This document shows positions 34,515-42,216 of a DNA stretch of 64,000 nucleotides, piece after piece. The position numbers were made by a program, and so were the translations under genes. Source of the stretch: Edaphobacter bradus (GTDB lineage Bacteria; Acidobacteriota; Terriglobia; Terriglobales; Acidobacteriaceae); assembly GCF_025685645.1 (NCBI RefSeq), contig NZ_JAGSYF010000003.1:62001-126000 (forward strand), read 5' to 3'. The first letter of the stretch is position 1. Each line of letters starts with the position of its first letter. Below the pieces are notes generated by a model, which saw only the letters and a list, made by a program, of their open reading frames with translations, ran no database searches and was not told where the DNA came from.

Positions 34515-35759
34515 ATGACGCGGGAGGAACGCTCGGATTTAGTCCTCGCGTGTGCTCGAGTTTTGTATATCAACGGCGAATCCACGCATCAGACTTTGGG
34601 CGCCGTCGAACGCTTGAGCAACTGTCTGGGATCTCGCGCCACAATCTTCCCGCGCTGGGGAGAACTGGAAGTTCAAACCGAGGACACCGACGGCAAATTC
34701 ATTTCGGCAATTGAGGCCACTCCTTCCGGCGTGGATATGGATCGCGTGGCTTCGACTTTGCGAACGGTTGAGGAATTGTGTGACGGTTGGCTGGCCCCGG
34801 CCAACGCAATGGAAGCAATCAACAGAATCGCAGAGACGCCACCTGCGCCGACATGGCTATTCACTCTAGCGGCCGCGGTGGGTGCTGTGGCGTTAGCGGT
34901 GCTTTTCGGCGTCCAACACCTGACCGCAGCGGCGCTCATATTTGGGAGCGCGGCGGCCGGTGCTATTCTGCGACGGGCGTTGGCGCGTTACAGCACGAAT
35001 ATCTTTCTACAACCGTTCAGCGCGGCGTTAGTCGCTGGCGTAGTTGGGGCGCTGGCAGTTCGGTATGAACTGAGTTCATCGCTGCGGCTTGTCGCGGTCT
35101 GCCCGTGCATGGTTCTCGTGCCGGGGCCGCATTTCCTTAATGGCATGTTGGACTTGATCAGGGGCCGGATGGATCTCGGAGCGGCCCGGCTGATCTACGC
35201 ATTGCTCATCGTTGTGGCCATCTCGATGGGGCTGCTGCTTGGGCTCGATCTTCTTGGCGTCTCTTTACCGGTGGACCCGGCTGGCAGAGCGGTGCCGCTT
35301 TGGCGTGACGTTATTGCTGCAGGCATCGCGGTCGCTTGTTACAGTATTTTCTTTTCCTCGCCTCTGAATATGCTCCCCTGGCCGGTGGCAGCCGGCACGC
35401 TGGCCCACGCTCTAAGGTGGGTCGCGCTTACCGTGCTTGGGGTCAGCGCAGCGATGGGTGCATTTGTTGCGTGTCTCATCGTTGGCGTGATCATCGCACC
35501 GGTCTCGCGCCGTTGGAATATGCCTTTCGCGGCCATTGGCTTCGCCTCTGTGGTCTCAATGATGCCCGGGGTCTTCATGTTCAGGATGGCAAGCGGTTTT
35601 GTGCAACTTACTCACAATTCACAAAAGACGTGGGAGCTCATGGGAGCGACGCTCGTCGACGGCTCGATTGCCATTCTCATTATTTCGGCGATGAGCTTCG
35701 GGCTCATCGCCCCGAAGCTCATCATTGATTACGTTAGTCAAGAAGCGATGAAGTCTTGA
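34515..35759 (+). CDS. ThrE-family threonine/serine exporter
   Basis: This 414-residue protein joins the two halves of the ThrE family. The N-terminal cytosolic part (about 1-115) has the peptidase-like motif [20 protein letters not shown]. Four or five helices then form the first membrane half, and a second half of similar size follows (about 255-410), with [25 protein letters not shown]. ThrE exports threonine and serine using the proton gradient. The ATG at 34515 has no strong ribosome site. The 140-bp gap after fumC holds no terminator, so co-transcription is possible. Confidence 0.87.
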   Translation: MTREERSDLVLACARVLYINGESTHQTLGAVERLSNCLGSRATIFPRWGELEVQTEDTDGKFISAIEATPSGVDMDRVASTLRTVEELCDGWLAPANAMEAINRIAETPPAPTWLFTLAAAVGAVALAVLFGVQHLTAAALIFGSAAAGAILRRALARYSTNIFLQPFSAALVAGVVGALAVRYELSSSLRLVAVCPCMVLVPGPHFLNGMLDLIRGRMDLGAARLIYALLIVVAISMGLLLGLDLLGVSLPVDPAGRAVPLWRDVIAAGIAVACYSIFFSSPLNMLPWPVAAGTLAHALRWVALTVLGVSAAMGAFVACLIVGVIIAPVSRRWNMPFAAIGFASVVSMMPGVFMFRMASGFVQLTHNSQKTWELMGATLVDGSIAILIISAMSFGLIAPKLIIDYVSQEAMKS

Positions 35760-35848
35760 GTAATTAAGAAATCTTTCATGTTCACGATAGAACCAGCCGC
35801 GTAAACGACGGTGCTGGCCGCTTAGCATTTGCACGCATGTATGACTGG

Positions 35849-35875
35849 CTCGGCCAAACCTTTGGGTTGGCCGAG
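35849..35875 (+). terminator. Hairpin after the ThrE-like gene
   Basis: CTCGGCCAA (35849-35857) pairs with TTGGCCGAG (35867-35875), with CC/GG pairing inside the loop. It lies 90 bp after the exporter stop. The rest of the 375-bp gap to 36134 holds only a GCGATC/GATCGC inverted repeat (36063-36081) and the hairpin at 36094. Confidence 0.55.
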
Positions 35876-36093
35876 TCTGCTTGCGGCTGCGCTATGGTTC
35901 CGGCGGTAACTACTCTAAATAAGCTACGGCGGTTCTCTTTTGATTTAACTTCAGTGGATGGATAGCGCCGTTCGTTATTTGGCATCCCTCCTTAGCCCAG
36001 AAAAGCGCGTTTGTGTGGACGGACCGGGTTGGCTCGCGACGCGAATGCGCTCTGGGAGAATTGCGATCATGACCTGATCGCGATGTAAAAAGC

Positions 36094-36120
36094 AAACGCC
36101 CGGCGCATGGCCGGGCGTTT
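36094..36120. terminator. Strong hairpin terminator
   Basis: AAACGCCCGGC (36094-36104) pairs perfectly with GCCGGGCGTTT (36110-36120) and ends in T residues; A residues precede it. It ends the small-gene pair on the minus strand and also blocks reading from the left. Confidence 0.8.
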
Positions 36121-36134
36121 GAGCCGATCCAAAG

Positions 36135-36704
36135 TTACACTGAGGACATTGGACGCTGCAACGCCGCTCCCAGTACCTCCATGAACCGGGACGTTGACTC
36201 CGAGGTGGTCAGAAAGCGGATGAGGCCCGGTGGCAGCATCTTCACCTTCTTAGTAATTTCGGCGGCGCTTGGCGGAAGCTGCTCAGCGAGCAGCTTCTTC
36301 TCGACGGGGCGCGACGAATCTTCATGGCGCTTCACATACCGGTTGGCTGTCGACACCGGAGTTCCCCGGTCCTTGAGCAAGGGTGCCCAACGACCGTCAC
36401 GACCAGTTCCTACGAGCAGCGTCTTGTAGGTATGCAGCAGTTTGGCGAGGGACTCTCGAACTCGGTTCAGTTCCTCGCGGCTCTGCTTGACGGAGGAATT
36501 CTTCTTGTTATGCGACCACCAGAGCTTGCCGATCTGCTCCACCAACTGAGCCTCCCTCTCGTTCCTGGCCCCTGAATCTTCGGGAACGATGACTCCTTCC
36601 GTCCTCGGACACGAGGTCTGATCCAGCCGGTCGGAATCGGAGCGAGTCTTACCTGATGCGGGCTCAGAAGAGCTAGGAGGCGGCATCAGAGAGCTGTGAA
36701 CCAT
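36135..36704 (-). CDS. Hypothetical protein
   Basis: I do not recognise this 189-residue protein. Its first 50 residues are Pro/Ser-rich and likely disordered. A basic, heptad-like helix follows (NSSVKQSREELNRVRESLAKLLHTYKTLL). GRDGRWAPLLKDRGTPVSTANRYVKRHE then resembles the DUF3102-like helix-turn-helix region of plasmid and phage proteins. Its start overlaps the end of the upstream small gene by 19 bp; a second ATG at 36686 would give a TGATG overlap. The context suggests an accessory, mobile-element-derived gene pair. Confidence 0.55.
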   Translation of the reverse strand: MVHSSLMPPPSSSEPASGKTRSDSDRLDQTSCPRTEGVIVPEDSGARNEREAQLVEQIGKLWWSHNKKNSSVKQSREELNRVRESLAKLLHTYKTLLVGTGRDGRWAPLLKDRGTPVSTANRYVKRHEDSSRPVEKKLLAEQLPPSAAEITKKVKMLPPGLIRFLTTSESTSRFMEVLGAALQRPMSSV

Positions 36705-36937
36705 CCTTCAGTCGCGATTAGTCGCAGAGCCCGCGACCGGCTTGGCCGTTGCAGGTTCAATAGGGGTGTGGGAACCGTTCCGTTGTTCTCGCTGCGCGGA
36801 CGGTCTCCGTTTGACTGCACAGTTGACACCGTGTCACGTGTGTCGCCAGAGACGGGCTGAGGAGGAGGCGTCTTCACTGCCTGCGGCACGATTGCCACTG
36901 GAGTGGGCTCGGTATTGAACCTAGTCTGATTAAGCAT
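36686..36937 (-). CDS. Small hypothetical protein
   Basis: This 83-residue Pro-rich protein has no known domain (MLNQTRFNTEP, then QAVKTPPPQPVSGDTRDTV). The ATG at 36937 has GGAGAACC just upstream. It overlaps the next gene on the same strand and is probably translated with it. Function unknown. Confidence 0.45.
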   Translation of the reverse strand: MLNQTRFNTEPTPVAIVPQAVKTPPPQPVSGDTRDTVSTVQSNGDRPRSENNGTVPTPLLNLQRPSRSRALRLIATEGWFTAL

Positions 36938-37140
36938 GGTGGTTCTCCATTGCTGGGTTGAGTACAGGACATGAAATGTCCTAATGGTGAATACCGCTCG
37001 TGCTCCCATTTGCCCGAATATTACGGAACTTTATTTCGTGGCCTTCTTGGAAGGCCGAAGGAACATAGACTTTCCCCGTGATGCGCTCAATGACACCTGC
37101 CATCTCCGGGGATTGCGAGGTGGCCTTGGGGACGGGATTT

Positions 37141-37404
37141 CTATGCGGCTAGAGTTTCCCCATCAGGTTTCGTAAACGAGAAAGTCTTAATCCCCGTGTG
37201 CCCGTTCTTGGTGCTCTGCATGCCAAGCAAGGCCCTAAACCTCTGCTCGTAAGTCATGAGAAGCCGGCTGAAGTACTTCGGAGCCAAAAGATCATTCTCG
37301 TGATGGTCATGCTCTTCGATACCGTTCTGGAGACGGGATGCCCATTCACGCGCACCGAACATTTTGCCTGTCAGCGCAGGCTGACGCTGGAGAAGCTCAG
37401 ACAA
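37141..37404 (-). CDS. Hypothetical protein or gene remnant downstream of tetR
   Basis: The frame reads like coding sequence: RRLADLLSELLQRQPALTGKMFG, YFSRLLMTYEQRFRALLG. It stays coding-like upstream as far as 37536, where it meets the TetR stop codon in the same frame. No ATG or GTG exists in that upstream part; the first usable codon is a TTG at 37404 without a ribosome site. It may therefore be a truncated gene, or one with an unusual start. I do not recognise the family. Confidence 0.35.
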   Translation of the reverse strand: MSELLQRQPALTGKMFGAREWASRLQNGIEEHDHHENDLLAPKYFSRLLMTYEQRFRALLGMQSTKNGHTGIKTFSFTKPDGETLAA

Positions 37405-37536
37405 AAGGTCAGCAAGGCGGCGCGCGTTGACAGGGGCAGCTTCCTGTTCACCTTCGACGCGTGGGTCGATCTGAAGACTGGCAAACCAGAACCTGGTGTC
37501 GGTGTAATGCTGGAAGGTTTGAGTACTGCGGTATCT

Positions 37537-38205
37537 CTATCGTCGCCTATCGATCTGGCATCTCTCGAACGAAACTTTCTTCTGATCCACTTTTTCTATG
37601 GCGCCCTCCATGAGGGTGTCTACAGCCTTTTCGACAATCTCGCGTATCTGACGGGTCGAGAATTTTCTGCCAGTCAAGAGCGCGGCCAAATGATTGTCGG
37701 CCCGAAGCATTCCGAGGAAGTGCCTGGCCGCGGTATCCGGCTCCCGCACGACGATCTTGCCTAAACGATTCTGCGCCTCAAAAATTTTAGCAAGGCTGCG
37801 GGTCCCAGTCATTGGCCCGTTCTCGAAAAAGGTTTTTGCGAGTTCCGGGAAAAAAGCGGCTTCTGAGACCATTGCTCGATAGAGGGCCAGTGTTTCAGGC
37901 ATATAGAGAGCCTCCAGAAAGCGTGTACCCATCGCTTGCAAGTTCGTTCTGAAGTCTCCGGTTTCCTTCCATTCAAGGCGGGTCAAAACCCGGCGCGAGA
38001 CGTTGCTGACGATTGCAGCGAACAGCTCCTCTTTCCCCTTGAAATGTTTGTAAAGAGTTCTTTTGGACCCACCAATGACGTTGAGGACATCGTCCATTGA
38101 TGTCCTGCCATAACCCTTTTCAAAAAACAGAGCGGTGGCAGCGGCCAGTATCTCAGCCCGCCGTTGCGCCTGGCGGCGCTCGTGTCCGTTTTCCTGCAAG
38201 TCCAT
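37537..38205 (-). CDS. TetR/AcrR family repressor of the efflux locus
   Basis: This 222-residue regulator has the TetR DNA-binding domain at about 12-60: RRAEILAAATALFFEKGYGRTSMDDVLNVIGGSKRTLYKHFKGKEELFAAI. A C-terminal ligand domain of the AcrR/TetR_C_7-like type follows (ALYRAMVSEAAFFPELAKTFFENGP). The ATG at 38205 has AAGGGAG just upstream; the open frame before it is not needed. Three matching palindromes (38250, 38355, 39086) lie before this gene, before the ECF sigma gene and before the DUF3861-TolC-EmrAB operon. It most likely represses itself and the pump and is released by a toxic compound. Confidence 0.9.
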   Translation of the reverse strand: MDLQENGHERRQAQRRAEILAAATALFFEKGYGRTSMDDVLNVIGGSKRTLYKHFKGKEELFAAIVSNVSRRVLTRLEWKETGDFRTNLQAMGTRFLEALYMPETLALYRAMVSEAAFFPELAKTFFENGPMTGTRSLAKIFEAQNRLGKIVVREPDTAARHFLGMLRADNHLAALLTGRKFSTRQIREIVEKAVDTLMEGAIEKVDQKKVSFERCQIDRRR

Positions 38206-38249
38206 GATTTTACTCCCTTTGCGACATGAGTTATTCGCATTCCCCAGCT

Positions 38250-38271
38250 CTGGGTACGGCACCGTACCCAG
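38250..38271. promoter_or_regulatory. TetR operator 1
   Basis: CTGGGTACGG and CCGTACCCAG form a perfect inverted repeat around a central CA, 45 bp before the TetR start. It shares the GGTACGG/CCGTACC core with two other sites at this locus. Confidence 0.75.
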
Positions 38272-38354
38272 ATTAGATCATTTGTCCTCCCGAGAGAAAG
38301 ATTCCCCCAGAAGAACTCCCGAATCTGAGACCTCCTGTACGGCATCTATCCTTT

Positions 38355-38375
38355 GGTACGGTACGTTACAGTACC
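38355..38375. promoter_or_regulatory. TetR operator 2
   Basis: GGTACGGTA-CGT-TACAGTACC is an inverted repeat with one mismatch, 22 bp before the ECF sigma gene. It has the same half-site and spacing as operator 3. Confidence 0.72.
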
Positions 38376-38396
38376 TAGATCGAACAGAGGCGAGTT

Positions 38397-38997
38397 ATGG
38401 TTGACCACCATGCAGATGAGATTGACAGTCAGTTACTCCTGGATGCCAGGGGCGGTAACCAGCAGGCGTTCACGGAACTCTGTACCCGAAATGGGCCTTA
38501 CGTAAGGCGGAAAATCTTCAGCATCGTGCAAAATCAGGAGGACGCGGACGATGTGCTCCAGGAAACCTTGCTTAGTGCGTACACGCATTTCGAGACGTTC
38601 CGTGGGGCGAGCAGGTTTTCAACATGGATTACGCAGATCGGAATTAACCAGGCATTAATGCTACTCCGTAGACGAAAGCGTCAACCAATCCGGCTGGCAG
38701 AGTTGGAAGTTGGAAATACAAAAGCTACCGGCTGGCGAGATCTGTCAGACCCTTCGCCTGATCCAGAACAAGCCTGTATGAAGCACGAGGAGGTCCTGCT
38801 TCTGCGACGTGCAGTCCAGCACCAGCGAGCAGATTACCGCAGCGTCTTCGCATGCGTATTACCAAGGTGAACTGTCCTTGCATGAGACTGCAGATGTGCT
38901 GGGGATATCCGTGGCCGCGGCTAAGTCTCGCATTATCCGTGGACGGCGGAAACTCCGCAGAGTCATGGAGTCGTACAGGTCGGCTATGCGTCGATAA
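38397..38997 (+). pseudogene. ECF sigma factor gene with a frameshift in region 4
   Basis: The first frame (38397-38860) encodes sigma region 2: AFTELCTRNGPYVRRKIFSIVQNQEDADDVLQETLLSAYTHFETFRG, then FSTWITQIGINQALMLLRRRKRQ. The second frame (to 38997) encodes region 4: YYQGELSLHETADVLGISVAAAKSRIIRGRRKLRRVME. Together they would make a normal ECF sigma factor of about 200 residues. The switch lies near 38855-38865, where one extra base is present; there is no long homopolymer. It could be a mutation, a sequencing error or, less likely, recoding. An operator of the local TetR lies just upstream, so this gene belongs to the efflux regulon. Confidence 0.8.
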
Positions 38998-39085
38998 AAG
39001 ACTTCGGTCGGCGAAAAGTTATCCGCAAATCCCGAATCAGTGAATCCCCAACCCGTTTTCCGCATCACAATAATCATCATTGTTA

Positions 39086-39108
39086 TGGTACGGTATCGTA
39101 CCGTACCA
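39086..39108. promoter_or_regulatory. TetR operator 3
   Basis: TGGTACGGTA and TACCGTACCA form a perfect inverted repeat around TCG, 16 bp before the DUF3861 gene. It should control the whole efflux operon downstream. Confidence 0.78.
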
Positions 39109-39123
39109 CCCAAAAAGCAAAAA

Positions 39124-39516
39124 ATGACGACACACCGCTATCGAATCCACATTGAACCAATGTCACACGACGCCCAGGCCGCCTCGCACTTTGAGCAGTT
39201 TGCTTTTGAAATAACCATGCAAACGGACCTGGATAGATGTGTCGCGGCCGCTCATGCACAAGGGCTCGTTGAGGAGGATCATGCTGCTGCTTACGGAGTC
39301 ACGCTCACGCTTTTGACAGAGGTGCTGATTTGCCGCGCTTCGGAACCATTATTTGCTGCGCTGGTTGAACAACTGCGGCTTCTGCTCGGGCGTTTGCCAG
39401 ATACCAACGACTTTCTGTCGGAAGTTCTCTTCCCTGAGGAGTTGGAGAAACGCCTCGAGGGGGTAGTGAGCGAAGGCCCTGTCAAGGGAAATAGGAGCTT
39501 CAATGAGAAAGCGTAA
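39124..39516 (+). CDS. DUF3861 family protein
   Basis: This 130-residue protein starts with the DUF3861 pattern HRYRIHIEPMSHDAQA. A helix-rich part with the typical GVTLTLLTEVLICRASEPLFAALVEQL follows. Its function is unknown. The ATG at 39124 follows A-rich sequence without a clear ribosome site, while the frame upstream runs through the operator and is not coding. It is the first gene of the TetR-controlled operon and overlaps the TolC-like gene by 14 bp, which suggests translational coupling and a link to efflux or detoxification. Confidence 0.78.
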   Translation: MTTHRYRIHIEPMSHDAQAASHFEQFAFEITMQTDLDRCVAAAHAQGLVEEDHAAAYGVTLTLLTEVLICRASEPLFAALVEQLRLLLGRLPDTNDFLSEVLFPEELEKRLEGVVSEGPVKGNRSFNEKA

Positions 39517-40909
39517 TGCGGGGCCGCCGAGATTCCTCCTTGTCCTGGTGGTTTTAGCACTGACCTTATCCTGCGCTATCCGAACAGTGGCCCAGGCTGT
39601 CAGTTCCCAGGGAGTCACTGGAAGTGTTCCGAGTGGACCGGCAACGAATGAAGTCCTGCAATTAACTCTACGCGATGCGATCGCCCAGGCTCTGCGGTAC
39701 AACCTGGGGACAATTGAGTGCGGAGAAAATGCACGCATAGCCCGCGGTCAGCGGCTGCTCGCATTGAGCGCCCTGCTGCCGCAGGTCAGCGCGGGCCTCT
39801 CAGAGCACGTCGAACAAAGAAGTATCTCAACCTTTGGCTTTCAGAATGTCACACACATCCCAAAAGTTATTGGTCCTTTCAGCTACAGCAGCGTCGATGC
39901 GACGCTGAGCCAACTCTTCAGCCTCGAATCAATTCAACACCTGCGTGCTGCTCGCACCGCGGAGCAAGCCGCCCAACTCAGCTATCAGGACATCTTGGAC
40001 GCGGTCACACTAGCCGTCGGAAACGGCTATCTGCAAATTATCGAGGCCAACTCACGGATTCAGGCGCAGGAGGCCCAGGTACAAAATGCGAAAGCTCTTT
40101 ACGATCAGGCGGAAGACGAGTTCCAGGCTGGCACGGCTCCGCGGATCGACGTCACAAACACCGCGGTTCAGTTGCACACGGAGGAGTACAACCTGAGCAT
40201 TGCGCGCAATAACTTCGCAATTGCGAAGTTAAATCTTGCGCGGGCCATTGGACTTCCGCTCGGCCAACAATTCGAACTGGCCGAACAGATTCCATATTCC
40301 GATATCAATCCGCCGACCCTCGATGACGCCTTTAGCCTGGCATATCGGTCGCGCAGCGACTTCCGTGCGGCCCTCGATTCTGAGAAATCTGCCTCCTATT
40401 CGCTTTCAGCCGCCAAAGGTGAACGTTATCCCGTGGCAACGGTGAATGGTGATTATGGCGATACGGGCGCGACATTCGGCCACTCCCATGGAGTGTTCAG
40501 CTTTGAGGCGGGAGTCAGAATGCCGATCTTCACCGGCGGTCGGATCAAAGGTGACATCACTCAAGCGGAAGCGGAACTAAAGCAGCGCAAAGCGGAAGCG
40601 GAAAACCTCCGCGGCCAGATTGATTACGACGTACGAACCGCGTTTCTCAATCTCAACGCAGCGAAAGAGCAGGTTGCAGTCGCGAAGCAGAACATTGAAC
40701 TCGCAAATGAGAGCCTGGACCGGTCGAAAGACCGCTACAGTTCGGGCGTGACCGACAGCGTCGAAGTAGTGCAAGCCGAGCAGGCCCTCGCCAGCGCCAA
40801 TGACCAATACATAACCAGCTTGTATAACCACAATCTCGCCAAGCTCTCGTTAGCTCGCGCACTCGGCGTAGCACGTACGAATTACAGCCAGTATCTGGGA
40901 GCAAAGTAA
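39503..40909 (+). CDS. TolC-family outer-membrane efflux protein
   Basis: This 468-residue TolC/OEP protein has a signal peptide (about 1-31). The two OEP repeats are visible: LTLRDAIAQALRYNLGTIE at the start of the first, long amphipathic helices (ALYDQAEDEFQAGTAPRIDVTNTAVQL), a second half starting TLDDAFSLAYRSRSDFRAAL, and LDRSKDRYSSGVTDSVEVVQAEQAL. It should form the outer-membrane channel of the tripartite pump with the next two genes. It overlaps the DUF3861 gene upstream, and its stop shares a base with the start of the EmrA-like gene. Confidence 0.92.
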   Translation: MRKRNAGPPRFLLVLVVLALTLSCAIRTVAQAVSSQGVTGSVPSGPATNEVLQLTLRDAIAQALRYNLGTIECGENARIARGQRLLALSALLPQVSAGLSEHVEQRSISTFGFQNVTHIPKVIGPFSYSSVDATLSQLFSLESIQHLRAARTAEQAAQLSYQDILDAVTLAVGNGYLQIIEANSRIQAQEAQVQNAKALYDQAEDEFQAGTAPRIDVTNTAVQLHTEEYNLSIARNNFAIAKLNLARAIGLPLGQQFELAEQIPYSDINPPTLDDAFSLAYRSRSDFRAALDSEKSASYSLSAAKGERYPVATVNGDYGDTGATFGHSHGVFSFEAGVRMPIFTGGRIKGDITQAEAELKQRKAEAENLRGQIDYDVRTAFLNLNAAKEQVAVAKQNIELANESLDRSKDRYSSGVTDSVEVVQAEQALASANDQYITSLYNHNLAKLSLARALGVARTNYSQYLGAK

Positions 40910-42216
40910 TGTCGAACAACTTGCATGACAAAGATAGTGACGAAACACTGCACGTTCGTGATCAACCGCCCACTGTTATGGGCCGTAAGCCGAACAGTTC
41001 ACAATCAAATGCCGGTGAGGCTAAAGCGACGGGTAACGCTTCGGCGGCTCGCCGCAAAAGGATGCTCTTGATTTCGATCGCTGCGGTGATCGCTGTCGTG
41101 GGCGCGTATTTCGTCTGGAACGCGTTCCAGTACGAGGATACGGACGACGCACAGGTGGACGGGCACATTATGCCACTGAGTGCTCGGATTACCGGGCAGG
41201 TGGAGAAGGTGAACTTCATCGAGGGTCAGATTGTCCATGCCGGAGATGTACTGGTAGTAATCGATTCCCGGGATTACCAGGTCGCAACGGACCAGATTAC
41301 CGCGAATCTGGCCAATGCCGAAGCCACTTCTGCAAGCTCGCACTACAACATCCCCATCGCTTCCGCTAGCGCTTACAGCAGCCTCGATTCGGCACAGGCG
41401 GCTGTCACGAACGCCCAGGCCGGAGTGGCCGCAGCCGAACATAACCTGGAAGCTGATCAGGCGTCGCTATTGCAGGCAAGGGCCAACGCCGCCAAGACAG
41501 ACTCCGATCTGGCTCGTTACGAACAACTGGTCCAAAAGGAAGACATTTCGCGCCAACAATATGACGCCGCGGTAGCCGCCGCGCAGGCAAATCGGGCCAT
41601 GGTGAAGTCAGGGGAAGCTGTGGTCGCCTCGGCGGAGCAGGCGCTCGATCAGGCGCACGCAAAGCTGCTGCAAGCCAAGGCGGACTTACGAAACGCGCAA
41701 ACTGCCCCGCAGCAGGTTTCGCTGACCAATGCCAGAGCGAAAGCTGCTGATGCCCAGGTTCTGCAGAGCAGGGCGCAGTTGGCGCAAGCGCGGCTCAACC
41801 TTAGCTACACGATCATTCGGTCTCCCGTCACCGGGATCGTTGGCAAGAAGAGGGTCGAAGTTGGCCAGAACGTGAGCATTGGACAGGAACTTCTCGAGGT
41901 TGTGCCTCTGGACGACATCTGGGTAACGGCCAACTTTAAAGAAACACAACTCAAACACATGAGACCAGGCCAAGCCGCTGAGGTGCATGTCGACGCGTAC
42001 GGCCGCGCTTGGAAGGGGCACATAACTAACCTTGGCGGCGGCACAGGTTCCGTCTTCAGCCTGCTTCCACCTGAAAACGCGACTGGAAATTACGTGAAAG
42101 TTGTGCAGCGGGAGCCAGTGCGAATCGATTTCGACCGCTCTCAAACGCAGGATTTCAATGCGGAAGGACTGTTGAAGCCAGGTTTGTCCGTAGAGCCTGA
42201 TGTGAGGGTCCGATGA
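40909..42216 (+). CDS. EmrA/HlyD-type membrane fusion protein
   Basis: This 435-residue periplasmic adaptor has one N-terminal membrane helix (about 45-65, MLLISIAAVIAVVGAYFVW) and the EmrA hallmark YEDTDDAQVDGHIMPLSARITGQV. A lipoyl/biotinyl half follows, then a long coiled-coil hairpin rich in Ala and Gln (about 140-290) and the second lipoyl half (YTIIRSPVTGIVGKKRVEVGQNVSIGQELLEVVPLDDIWVTANFKETQL). It links the inner-membrane EmrB-like pump to the TolC-like channel. Its start overlaps the TolC stop and its end overlaps the EmrB start (ATGA), so the pump is made from one coupled mRNA. Confidence 0.93.
   Translation: MSNNLHDKDSDETLHVRDQPPTVMGRKPNSSQSNAGEAKATGNASAARRKRMLLISIAAVIAVVGAYFVWNAFQYEDTDDAQVDGHIMPLSARITGQVEKVNFIEGQIVHAGDVLVVIDSRDYQVATDQITANLANAEATSASSHYNIPIASASAYSSLDSAQAAVTNAQAGVAAAEHNLEADQASLLQARANAAKTDSDLARYEQLVQKEDISRQQYDAAVAAAQANRAMVKSGEAVVASAEQALDQAHAKLLQAKADLRNAQTAPQQVSLTNARAKAADAQVLQSRAQLAQARLNLSYTIIRSPVTGIVGKKRVEVGQNVSIGQELLEVVPLDDIWVTANFKETQLKHMRPGQAAEVHVDAYGRAWKGHITNLGGGTGSVFSLLPPENATGNYVKVVQREPVRIDFDRSQTQDFNAEGLLKPGLSVEPDVRVR

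Noticed and set aside
37198..37764. Plus-strand open frame of 188 codons opposite tetR
   Set aside because: It overlaps the clearly coding TetR C-terminus and the coding-like frame after it on the other strand; no motif or ribosome site.
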